A DNA stretch of 64,000 bases from Sciurus carolinensis (GCF_902686445.1 NC_062213.1:9793241-9857240), one strand, 5' to 3'. Shown: positions 28,601-40,600, counted from the first letter of the stretch. A program made the numbers and translations. Notes: a model not told the origin generated them from the sequence alone.

Positions 28601-31600
28601 GTCTCCCCGCCTCAAGCACAACTCACAGGACGGCCGCTCTGGACCGCCACCCGCTCCTCTCCTCATCTAAATGTCGTTCATCCTGCAGAGCCTGGCTGAG
28701 TCTCTCCCCACCCAGAAGGCCTTCCTGGCCACCAAGTCCCCTTGGGACCCATGCCCCCTGCGCTCGGTACCAGCTTTGGGCATCGGCATGCTGCACGCTC
28801 ATCCCGCCTGGCCCAGCAGGACACAGTTGGCGTTTGCTCAGGTCAGCGAGCCTGCAGGTGTGAATGGCTGAACCAACCGCCCGTGCAGATGTGAAGCCCC
28901 TTTCTCTACTCCCACCACCCAGGACACGGGTGGCACGTACGGCCATCCATTAACGTCTGTTGTTGGCTGAGGTGAGGAGCAGAAAGAGACTTAGACTACT
29001 TAGCTTTCTTTAATCTTTGACTAATGCCACCAGTCACATGGCTGGCTACACCTCTACCTGACACCATATGGCTGCCACTGTTCCGGTGAGGTGGCCTCAC
29101 GTCTGCACCTCCCCAAGTCAGGCTCCAACGTGCATGTCCTGGCTTGTGTGTCCCTGCATATTTCCCGTCCCTGGTTGGGCCCCAGTCCCCCCAGCAGCCT
29201 CACCTCCTTTAACCTGCGAGAGGACAAAGCCATCGCAGCAGGAATCTTGGTCACAGGCAAGAAGACAGAAGAGGTGCGCATCGGTGAGGTTGGCTCCCGA
29301 GGCTGAGAACACCACGGGGCTGTACAATCCGGAGAGCGCGTTCCGGAAACCGGTTGGCTCAAAGCTCTTCTGACCCACTGTGGTAGACTCCTGGCCTGGA
29401 GAAGGGCGGAAAAAGACGTGAAAGACCCAGAACCTGCAGAGTGGGACAGAGAACTGAAGTCAAACAGCAGCTGTGAGCCAGCTCTGGGCATGCTGTGGGC
29501 AGTGCATGGGCCAGGGCCAGACGCAGTCTGTGCCATGAACCTGCTGGACTTGCGTGTGAAGGAAGAGGGTGGAGCCAGGTGAGGCTGTGGAGGCAGGTGA
29601 GGCTGTGGAGCCAGGTGAGGCTGTGGAGGCAGGTGAAGCTGTGGCCCACAGCCCGCAGACCTGGGAGAACGCCCCTCACATCTGGGAGGCTCTGAAGGAT
29701 ACATCTGGAAAACTGGCACTATTTTTTGTTCCCAGGAATATCTGTGGATACAGCGCTGCTCCATCCACTGCTCGCCACACGCCACTCCCTGTGCCAGCAA
29801 GCGTCAGCAGAGGAGCGTGGCAGAGACCGACGCGGTGCACCCGCAGGACCGGGCACGGTGCCGTCACCTGTGTCCTTCCTCTTGCCTGCCGCTGGCCCCA
29901 GGACTCTGCCTTTCGAGGAACAAATGCAGCCTCCTCCCTTTGCTGTGCGACCAGCCCTGGTCTCCCGACTCAGCAGCCTCGCCTGCCCGCAACAGCTTCA
30001 CCCTCTAACAGTGTCTGTGGCTTTTGTGGAATTCAGCACATCTGTGTTCACACTAAGCTGGCATTGTAAGCTTGTTAGAAGGGGCATGGTCTGTTTTGCC
30101 TGCTCCTAACCAGTGAGCCCTGTCACCTCTAGGGTTCCGAGCACATTTTAGCCATGTGACCTTTTTCAGGGACTCCACACACCTTCCTGCTCTTACCCCA
30201 TTTTACATGTGAGCTAGGACAGCCTTCACACGTGAGCTGTCTTGCCAGGTCTTCAGCTGGTGGGTGGCGCAGGAGACGCCAGAACCTCTGTTCCTCCCCT
30301 CCTGACCGCCCGTCGGCCCAGGGAGCACAGCTCATGCCGCCGGTGCCTGGGTGCCTGGAGGCAGCGGGGAGCCAGGGTGTCGACCCCAGGACAGCTGCCA
30401 AATCCCGAGGACCCCAGGGCAGACCCAGCAGCACCCCAGCCAAGCAAGCTCCTAGTTCCTCAGAGCCTCAGCTTCCCCCGAGCAAGCGGAATGAGGACGT
30501 TGACCTTCACCAATGTTGAGCAGATACAAAGGTAACGTAGAGAAAATCCCTTCCCAACGCTGGCGCACTCAGCCCTTCTCTCTGGGTACTTCTAACAGTG
30601 CCACGAGAAGCCACTGCCTGAGGCCCGGCTTACCTCACAGGGTCTACACTGCCTGAGGCCGGCTTACCTCACAGGGTCTACACTGCCTGAGGCCCGGCTT
30701 ACCTTACAGAGTCTACCTGGGTTGTCACTGCTGAAGTCCCCCTCCCCCCACCTCCCGCACGTGCTGCGGGCTGCTCTGTGAAAGGCTCCATCGCTTAAGC
30801 TCCGTGGGATAGGTCTGCCTCCCCTGCCAGCCTGCGGCTCCCCCAGCGACTCCTGAGTCACCAGTCGGAAGTGACCATTAAAGTACCAGTCTCACCTAAA
30901 CAAGTTATTGTGACCAGCCACATTCCAAGTGCTCAGGGGTCGCATGTGACCAGTGACTACCATTCAGACAGCGCAGGTTCGTACGTCACTGTCATTACTG
31001 TGGAAGTGCTACTGGATCGCTTGGCCTGGAGTTGAGGTCCACATCTCAGTCGACCTTGGCATCCTCCAGGCGGGGCATGGGGCACGGAGAACCACCTACC
31101 CTAAGATCCTCGTGTGGTGCGCTCCTTCCAGGCTGCAGGTCTCCGTTCCAATGTCCCCTCTTCTGAGGTCCCTTCCCTGACCTCCCTTCAGCAGCTCACA
31201 TCCACCTTGACCCCACTGTCCCATTTTCCTCTAAGCACTTGGTGCCCTTTGAAATGGTCTTATTGCTGAATTCATTCCTATTCTGTTGGGTCCATGGTGT
31301 CCTCATGGTACTAGCACACAGCAGGTGCTCGGTAGCGAGGTAAGGATGAGTCAGTGCTAAGTGCCCAGCACCGTCTCAAGTCCTGGACGACAGAGTGCGT
31401 CCGGGAGATCTTCTGTTTGTGTTTGCTTTTTGGTACTGGGGCTTGAACCCAGGGGTGCTTAGCCACTGAGCCACATTTCCAGCTCTTTTTATTTTTTATT
31501 TGGAGACAGGGTCTCGTTAAGTTGCTTAGAGCTTGCTAAGTTGCTGAGGCTGGTTTTGAACTTGCCATCCTCCTGCCTCAGTCTCCTGAGTTGCTGGATT

Positions 31601-34600
31601 ATAGGTGTGGCCACAGCACCAGACAGGGAGGTCTTGCAGATTCCAGAGAGGCTCTGCCTTGTCACAGTAAATAGCTAGGTGCTTCCTCTTCCTGGACCTC
31701 TCCTGAGACCAGGCTGGTCTAGACAACCTCTGAGGAAACGCCTGTGGTTCTGAAAGGTCACGTGGCTCCTGCTCCAGGTTCCAGACCCACAGACATCAAG
31801 TAGGCGCACACAGCTAAAAGCACAGAAGGGCAGGTCCGGCTGTGGGTCTGGGTCCCTTTCTTTGGTCCCATCTTCCAGGTCACTTAGGGTGAGGATGAGA
31901 CTGACATGACTTACTGCCAGCCAGGTACCAAGGACTATCCAGAAACTGCCCCCTTTCGTTATTCTCATTCTACAGAAAACAGATGGAGCATCAGGTAACA
32001 TTAAGAAGTTGCCTCCTTGAGGGACGGAGTGGAAGGGGAGGTGTCGGGGTTTCTAGAGCCCCCGGCCTTAGACATGGTCAAGATGGCGCCTGACGCTGAG
32101 CCAAAAGCGGCCAGCTATACAGTAAACAACCAGCGAATTCCAATGATTGGCTAGTTAACGATGTGATTAGAGCATGCCCCCCCCTCGTGTACCCATCCTG
32201 TGCCTGCAGCTGTCCGCGTTTATCTCGTGTACTCTCCCCTGATTGACTGAAGTGTATATAAGCCTGGTGGGTGGGAGAGTAGGGGAGAAGCTGAGGAAGG
32301 GACGGAAGAAGCGGAAGAACCGGCGGCGGCGACGGTGGCGACGGCGGCCGCAGCAGCAGCAGTTGGAGCGGAGCTGGAAGGAGGGAGTACGCGGGAGTGG
32401 AAGGAGCTGGGAAAAGGGAAGCTGAGAGTGCGCAGAAGCTAGGGGTAAGAGAAGCGTAGGAAAGGAACTGTGCACAATAAACTTCCAAAGCTTCAGACGT
32501 TTGCCGTGTCTCTCTCTGCGGGCAGAGGGGACGCGACAGCTGGTGCCGAAACCCGGGAGGATAAAAAGGACAAGGTAAGATATCTTAAAATCTTTTAACA
32601 AGCTAAACCGGTTATAAAGAAGTCAAAAAAGGTAAACAGGTAAAGGAGAGGCGCCTCGACGTTCGCGGTATAGCGACTATCCGGATACGCGGAATGCGGT
32701 CCAGTTAAAGGGTATCAGGACACGCTATCAGCGGTCCTGGGGGCACGCGGAATGCGGTCCAATTAAAATAAAAATAAGGACACACGGAAGGTGGTCCGGT
32801 ATCGGGACACGCCATTAGCGGTCCTGGCGCGTGGAACGCGGTCTAATTAAAGTGAAAGTAGAAACACGCTTGGAACGGTCCAATTAGGTAGTACGTGAAA
32901 AGCCGCTATAAAAATTTTAATGCGCACTTGATAGTTTTCCTTTCAGTAATCTCGTTGCTCCTGGCAGCTAGGCCACTGTTATTGTAATTGCCAAAACTAA
33001 AGCTATTCAAATTAGTAACAATAGGGTCTGAATGCAGCAACCCCTCAGGGAACCATTAAAAAACAATGGGAGCCATTGAGGGAAAAAAAAAAAAAAAAAA
33101 AAAAAAAAACAGCCAAAGTAAGAAAAGCCCTTAGTGTGCCACAAGGGGTATCTTCATGAACAGGGTCTAATAGTAACAGAAAAGAACGCTTAAAGAGAAT
33201 AAAGTGAGGAAAAATTGAGTGGTGGTGACCTAGAAAATAATTGCTCAAAAAATCTAAGAACAAGGGAAAAAAGGGAACTAAGTCTAACATAAAGAACCCC
33301 CAAAAGGAATAACCAAGTGGTAGTGAAAACTTAAGAACAAGGGAAAAAGGTAGGAGAAACCTAAGCCTAATAAAAAGAGCTTCAAAATCTGTAGAACCTG
33401 CCCGTATTTGAGGAGCAAATGGAGATACCATCAACCATTAGAAAAACTTTAAAGAGGCAGTTAAGACTATTGGAGACAGGTATGCAGAGCAGTGCTATTT
33501 GGAGAACAATGGCTAATTGGAGAGCTCAGCTGTTGAAACTGCTTGCAGAAACATAGTGGCAAGGTTTCCCGATAGAAATGTTAATAGGAGAAGGCCAATA
33601 CGTTTCAATAGATGTACAAAATCAGCAGCAAGGAGATAATGCCCTAACAAAAGATAAGAGATAACTATAGTAAAATCTGTTACACCTTATGCCCCAGGGC
33701 TATGTCCAAGATGCAGAAGAGGAAGTCATCGGAATAGTGCCTGTCAGCCTATTAGAGATAGGGAGGATAATTTCCTAGGGTCGAATCCTGAACTTCAAAA
33801 AAACGGGAGACAGGGCCCTCCCTGGGGCCCGCAACAAATATACGGGGTGATTCAACAAGTTCCCCGACGGTGGTATCCTCCCACAGAGAAGGGGAGCGCA
33901 GGGCCACCTCAGGGAGTGCAGGATTGGATATCTGTGCCACCTCCAGACTCATACTAACCCCAGATATGGGGGTGCAGATGATTGATACCGACTGGCATGA
34001 AAAAATCCCACAGAACAGTGTAGGGCTATTACTAGGTAGAGGTTCCTCAACACTAAAAGGACTTATAGTACACCCAGGGGTTATCGATCCTGATTGCACT
34101 GGACAAATAAAAGCCTTGGTCTCTTCACCAAAAGGAATTACAGTCATCTCTCCAGGGGATCGCATTGCACAAATGCTTATATTGCCCATCGACATTCCTT
34201 GTGGCCCAGTGAAAATACAAATAAAAGACAAGGAGGTTTTGGATCAACAGGAACCACTTTAATAAACCTTACTATGGATATGGAACAGAGGCCCCTCCTA
34301 AAATTAAAAGTGGGAAATATGGAATTTACAGGTTTATTAGATACAGGAGCAGACAAAAGTATTATCAGTGCAATGGTCTGGCCAAAGCACTGGCCATTGA
34401 TCACAGCAGCTCAGAGCTTGAGAGGCTTAGGAGTAGCAGAGAGCCCCAATCAAAGTGCTTCCTCATTATCATGGAAAGATACAGAGGGACACACAGGAAT
34501 ATTTCAACCATATGTCTGTAATGTTCCTATTAGCCTATGGGGACGAGATGTCCTGCAGCAAATGGATATGAAACTCACCACTGACCAGATTTACCAAGGG

Positions 34601-37600
34601 ACTCCTGTAAGAAATATGTTACAAAATATGAATTATGATGATAAAAAAGGATTAGGAAGACATAGCCAAGGATCTACCCAATCACTGCCTTTACCCCCAC
34701 CAAAAAATGATTCTCATGGATTGGATTTTTCCTAGGGGCCACTGATAAGCCATCAATCCCTATAATATGGAAAGATGATAAGCCTCGCTGGATTCCACAG
34801 TGGCCCCTAACAAAAGAAAAGCTAGAGGCAGCTCATAAGTTAGTACAAGAGCAGGTACAAGCAGGTCATTTACAACATTCTACCTCTCCTTGGAATACTC
34901 CAATATTCTTAACAAAGAAAAAATCAGGAAAATGGAGGTTATTACATGATTTAAGAGCCATAAACGAACAAATGTACCCTATGGGACCCGTCCAATGTGG
35001 ACTCCCTCTTGTCACTGCACTACCAAAAAATTGGCCTACTATTATTCTGGATTTAAAAGATTGCTTTTTCTCTATACCCTTGCACAAAAATGATTGTTGG
35101 AGATTTGCCTTTACTTTGCCCTCTCTTAATCACACTCAGTCTGACCAGAGATTCGAATGGACTGTGTTGCCTCAAGGTATGGCTAACAGTCCTACTATAT
35201 GTCAAATATACGTAGATAAAGCGTTAACAACTACTAGACAAAAGTTTAAGAGATTGTTGATTTATCACTATATGGACGACATACTTATTTGCCATTCAGA
35301 AAAAAAAGTCTTGTTAGAAGCATTACAATTTATAACTCAAGCATTAGAAAAGAGAGGACTAACGATAGCCCCTGAAAAATTACAATTAGAGGAGATTCAA
35401 GAATATCTGGGTACAAGGCTCACTGCTACTACAGTCAGACCAATAAGGTTGACCATCAGGACAGATCAATTGAATACCTTGAACGATTTTCAGAAACTCT
35501 TAGGTGACATTAACTGGATCAGATCCTATTTAAAATTATCCACAGGGGAATTAAAACCTTTATTTGATATATTAAAAGGTAATCCTGACTTGAATTCCCC
35601 TAGGAAACTTACTCCTGAAGCACGGATATCCTTACAGCTAGTAGAGAATAGACTTCAGCAGTGTTACGTTGATCGTTGTGATCCTACTCAACCATTAAGT
35701 TTAATCATAATCTTAGAGAAGCATACCCCTTTTGGCATAGTTTGGCAAGGAGGACCTTTGCAAAGTATAAATCTCCCTAGCTCTCCGGCTAAAACATTGC
35801 AATCATATCCCCAAGCTATTGCTCAGGTAATATTCAAGGGAATAGAATCTTGCATTACTGTTTTTGGAATCCATCCATCTATTATTATAACTCCTTATTC
35901 CACTCAGCAAATTAAATGGTTAATTAATAATGATGATGATTGGTCAGTATTATATTGTACCACTTCAGCTCAGTTCGATAACCATTATCCCCAACATCCC
36001 TGGATTCAATTCTGTAAAAATACTCCCATAGTTTTTCCAAAAGTGACTAGTGTCCAGCCTCTTAAAGACTGTGTAACCATTTTTACTGATGGCTCCAAAA
36101 ATGGAGTAGGTGCAGTACTTATCAGTAAACAACTTCATACCATAATAGTTCCACCCAACTCCGCACAGGTTGCTGAACTTGCAGCTGTAATATTAGCCTT
36201 TAAATTAGCAGATAATCAGCAATTCAATCTTCTATCTGATAGCTTATATATCGTTAACGCTTTACAGGTTCTTGAAACGGTACCCCATATTTCTTCCATG
36301 TCCACTGTAGCTTCTTATTTTACTACGCTACAAAACCTTATCCTACAGCGTAAACATCTATTCTATGTAGGACATATTAGAGCTCATTCTAATTTACCAG
36401 GACCTTTGGCCAATGCTAATGACTTGGTAGATATGGCCACCAAATCAATTTTTGTTTTTTCCATAGAGGAACAGGCAGAACTCTTTCATGAAAAATTTCA
36501 TGTAAATTCCACTACTTTGAGCAGAAAATTTCCTATATCTAAATGTATGGCCCGACAAATAGTAAAAAATTGTCAATATTGTGCTCCTTTAATCCCAGTA
36601 CAATCCTTTGGAATTAACCCCAGGGGACTGCTGCCTGGCCATATTTGGCAGATGGATGTAACCCATATTTCTGAATTTGGTACTGTTAAGTATGTACATG
36701 TGTCAGTAGACACTGCTTCAGGAGTCATTATGGCTTCCGCTCATTCTGGAGAAAAGGTAAAAGATGTCATTCAACATTGCCTACAAGCGTTTGCTGGCTG
36801 GGGTATACCTAAAGTCATTAAAACAGATAATGGTCCTGCTTATACTTCCAAAAGCTTTCGGTTGTTTTTACAAACATTTAACATCCAATCAGTCACTGGC
36901 ATCCCCTATAATCCTCAGGGACAGGGCATTGTGGAAAGAGCACATCTTACTTTAAAAAATTGTCTAAATAAACAAAAAGGGGGAATAGGAGCCTCCTACA
37001 AGTCTCCTAAAGATAAACTTAACTTAGTTCTTTTCATTCTAAATTTCCTAACTTTGGATAGGGACGGCCATTCTGCAGCTGATCGACATCATAATCCCCA
37101 TAATACTCCTCAAGTATGGGCAAAATGGAAAGATATCCTGACAGGTTGTTGGAAAGGACCGGATCCAGTCCTTCGTTGGGTCCGAGGGAGGGTCTGTTTG
37201 TATTTTCCCACAGGATCAACAGACTCCAGTCTGGATTCCGGAAAGGCTAGTCAGAGTTTTACAGCATGCAAGTGATCCTGCTCCTCCTCGCAGTGACGAG
37301 CCTGAGCCTTCCTCCAATAACAGAAACTCAGACGGAAAGGCAAACCTGGAACTTATGGGCCATTGTTAGCCTGGCCATATTTTTCATTTCTGACTAACAT
37401 ATTTTTTATCCTTCCTTTTCCTGTTTTTCACCAATTTCTCTACAAGTCTGTCAATTCTACTGATGATTTTTCAGGTTGTGCTGCTTTTGGAGATAAGGAT
37501 ATTTCTAGCCTTTCTTTGCTTTAACAGGAGAAATTCTGCACTTTGCCGTTGGAATCATGCTACAAATCAGACCCAGAGTAGAGCAACTCGTTCTGCTGAC

Positions 37601-40600
37601 CCTAGCTATGATGTTGCTTTTCCTCCTACGTCAGCTTGTGTATTTCCTCCCTTTTATGTTTCTGCCAACTAACATTTCTAATAATACCTCCTAACTGTTC
37701 ACTAACTGTGTCCTATCTCTCACAATACTGGAATGGTTCTTTTGCCACCTGTGCAATTTGCACATTTCTATCTTCCTACCAGTCCTAGTTTCTGTTGCAG
37801 ATATAGAATTGCCAGTGCTATTATCAAGAAACAGAAGAGGCTTTGACATTGCAACAGCCGTGATCACTGCCACCACAGTCATTGCAGTAGCAGCATTGAC
37901 ACAACCACAACAACGATCATTCGGCCGAGAATGCAGTTGCAGCCTTACAGACTATAGAGACTCTATCAGAGAATGGACTCATTATAAGAACAAGTGGATG
38001 CCTTGCAAGAACTTTTGGGACTGGGATGCGTTTATTCCCTGAGAGCTGCTTTGTGTTACCCATATTGTAACTCCATTGGGACGTATATTGTTTCTGTATT
38101 TAATATGGCTATAAGGTTCCTCTTCTGTTTATAGATTTGTCAAACAGTGGGCAAGCTTAGGAGCTATGGTGGTACTCCTCTGCCTTGGCCTTCTTCTCTT
38201 CATTCGTTTTGGCATGCATCTGCAAGCTAGCCAATAGAGAGATCAAATTATTTTTCATCAGGCCATGACCGCCCTAAAAGCTGACAGCCCCCCATTAGTA
38301 TGGCTCTTGATGCTGGATCGGTAGTCAAGGACGGGTAATGAAGGAGGTGGCTGTGTACCAACCTAAGACAGGAGCTGCAGCATGCTCTGCAGGCTCTGAT
38401 GACGGGTAAGGACATATGCTGACCACTCAGCCTAAGACAGACACGGTCCCGAGCCTTAGTTTAATATTAAAGAAGGGGGATCTGTCGGGGTTTCTAGAGC
38501 CCCCGGCCTTAGACATGGTCAAGATGGCGCCTGACGCTGAGCCAAAAGCGGCCAGCTATACAGTAAACAACCAGCGAATTCCAATGATTGGCTAGTTAAC
38601 GATGTGATTAGAGCATGCCCCCCCCTCGTGTACCCATCCTGTGCCTGCAGCTGTCCGCGTTTATCTCGTGTGCTCTCCCCTGATTGACTGAAGTGTATAT
38701 AAGCCTGGTGGGTGGGAGAGTAGGGGAGAAGCTGAGGAAGGGACGGAAGAAGCGGAAGAACCGGCGGCGGCGACGGTGGCGACGGCGGCCGCAGCAGCAG
38801 CAGTTGGAGCGGAGCTGGAAGGAGGGAGTACGCGGGAGTGGAAGGAGCTGGGAAAAGGGAAGCTGAGAGTGCGCAGAAGCTAGGGGTAAGAGAAGCGTAG
38901 GAGAGGAACTGTGCACAATAAACTTCCAAAGCTTCAGACGTTTGCCGTGTCTCTCTCTGCGGGCAGAGGGGACGCGACAGGGAGGGAGACTGAGCCGGCA
39001 GACGCTCTCTGCCCGGGTACAGCAGGAGCCTCTGCGGCTGCCCCTGCACCACTGCTGCTTGAAACGAAAAAGCAAACAAGACAAAAAAAGCCAACTAATT
39101 CCTGCCCTTAATTTAGTTTGGCAGCAAGGAGACTTCCCCGTGTTCCCTTGGAGCCTGCCTCCCAAAGTGTAAACTTCCAGGAGGTGAGGGCAGAAAGAAC
39201 CAAAGAACGACACGTAAGAAATACAATGGCGTTTCTAAAAACTGTGACAAAAGGCTAATTATGGTTTTAAAGGACATTTTTAGTAGGGTTTACTTGTTTA
39301 TTTTAGTTTTTATTTTTAGAAAATAATTCTATGTTTTGTTATTTTTAAAAATGGAGGGTAAAAAATAATTAGAATCAACCCTGGAGCAGAGATCCTAGTG
39401 ACTCTGGCCATGGATCAGAGAAATCAAACTCCGTCAGACCCTGGTCCCCTGGGCAAACTCTCCGCTAAGTCACAACGAAGGCTTTAAGAGAAAGGTGACC
39501 AGAGCGGGGGACACCAGTGCTGGTCCCAGCCAAGGCTACAGGCTGCTATGGAGGTCAGGGGAGGCTCAGGGCCCGGCCCAGCAGAGTCTGCACTTGCTGC
39601 AAGCTGTGCCCAGCACAAGCCTGAAGCCTTGGGACCCCTGGGACACTTTCCCTGGGCTGCAGACCCCAGAGAAGGACAGCCCTTCATTCCCACCCAAGTC
39701 CCAGTTCCAGCCACCGTTGGCTGCCTTCTGGTCCACAGTCACAGGCTCAGGACATTAGGAAACTTCCAGCAAGAATCAAAAGGTGATTCTTTTCAAGAAC
39801 GAAAAGTGGTCACGTTTTTCAAATATTTACCACATGCCAATCACTGCTCTTTTTATTTAATGTAATTTATTTATTTCTGGTAGTGGGAATTAATCCAGGG
39901 TCTCACACATACCAGGCAAAAACTGAGCTACACCCCGGCTCTTTTTGTTTGGAGACAGGGCCTCCCTAGGCTGCCCAGGCTGGCCTGCTGGAGAAGCCCA
40001 GGTATGGATTGTACCTCCTCGTTTACCTGCAGCTCACTAGTCCCCCAGGTAATGCATGTGCATTCTGCAAATGCAGGTGATCCCTGATCCCAGGGGATGA
40101 AGAGGAAGCCCAACCAGGTCTGGCCTGGCTGGGAGGAAAAGGCGTGCCGGTGTCCGTAGAGGGTGGAGAGGAGCAGCTGCTGAGTCAGAAGACCTGGGAG
40201 CAGCAGCTCAGGGAGCTGAGCCCACCTTCCAGGGCTGCTCACGGCACAGGCTGCATCCAGGGCTGGCACCAGGGCACACAGGCCGGAATCACTGTTGTGC
40301 CAGGACCCTCCACATATGCACTAGGTCCGCCTGCAGCTTCATTCCTACCTAAGGAATCAGACCGGCAACCCCTGCAGACTGGGACAAGGACTGAATCTGA
40401 GGCACATGAACATGAACATGATGTGCAGAGCCCTGGCGGCTGCTGGAGGGTCAACTGCCTGATCATAGAAGGCGGCTGGGACAAGCCTGCCACAGGCTGG
40501 ACGGGAGGGAAGCAGGGCTCCGTGCCTGGAGTCAGGAGAGGAGATATCTGCTGCCTGCCAGATGCACCCTGCTGGGAACCAGCTCCAGACCTGAGCGAGG

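Larger units (their letters stand above)
24845..29203 (-). other. TG: TG intron 26
   Basis: A 4.4-kb intron dominated by the 774-bp GT/CA repeat (25,344-26,117), with an L2-like segment (27,260-27,640) and a possible LTR tail ending near 27,250. The purine-rich GC stretch at 27,980-28,530 shows no splice-compatible exon. Confidence 0.88.
32042..32538 (+). repeat. 5' LTR
   Basis: The LTR starts TGTCG and ends CGACA, a perfect terminal inverted pair. Visible signals are CCAAT (32,140-32,144), TATATAAG (32,255-32,262), AATAAA (32,476-32,481) and AAGATGGC (32,080-32,087), which resembles a YY1 site. The part downstream of the TATA box, likely R, is rich in CGG and CAG triplets. It differs from the 3' LTR at two positions, both A in this copy and G in the other (near 32,231 and 32,462). 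Confidence 0.97.
32042..38979 (+). mobile_element. Class II (beta/IAP-like) endogenous retrovirus, full length with two LTRs
   Basis: This 6,938-bp provirus lies in TG intron 25 on the strand opposite to TG. Two 497-bp LTRs bound a 5,944-bp interior. GGGAGG occurs directly before and after the element as a 6-bp target-site duplication, the size usual for class II elements. The interior order is tRNA-Phe primer binding site, a leader with imperfect repeats, a gag remnant ending with a CCHC knuckle, dUTPase, protease with a G-patch-like tail, RT-RNase H-integrase, env remnants and a polypurine tract. A dUTPase domain in the pro region and a tRNA-Phe primer point to the beta/IAP group. Gag is largely missing, dUTPase and protease are out of frame with each other, and env is broken, so the copy cannot be autonomous. 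LTR identity of 495/497 indicates recent insertion. Confidence 0.96.

Noticed and set aside
29569..30716. CRISPR-like array from the tandem repeats in intron 25
   Set aside because: The repeats are directly adjacent without unique spacers, and the genome is mammalian.
32243..32425. Arginine-rich small ORFs in the LTRs
   Set aside because: They arise from the CGG/CAG-rich part of the LTR and appear identically in both copies; there is no coding evidence.
33045..33434. Minus-strand hydrophobic ORF of 129 codons in the retrovirus
   Set aside because: It is a shadow of the A-rich gag region, with phenylalanine runs from the poly-A tract.
34180..34262. A third programmed frameshift within pro
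   Set aside because: No phased slippery heptamer is present, so a lesion is preferred; kept only as a point to check.
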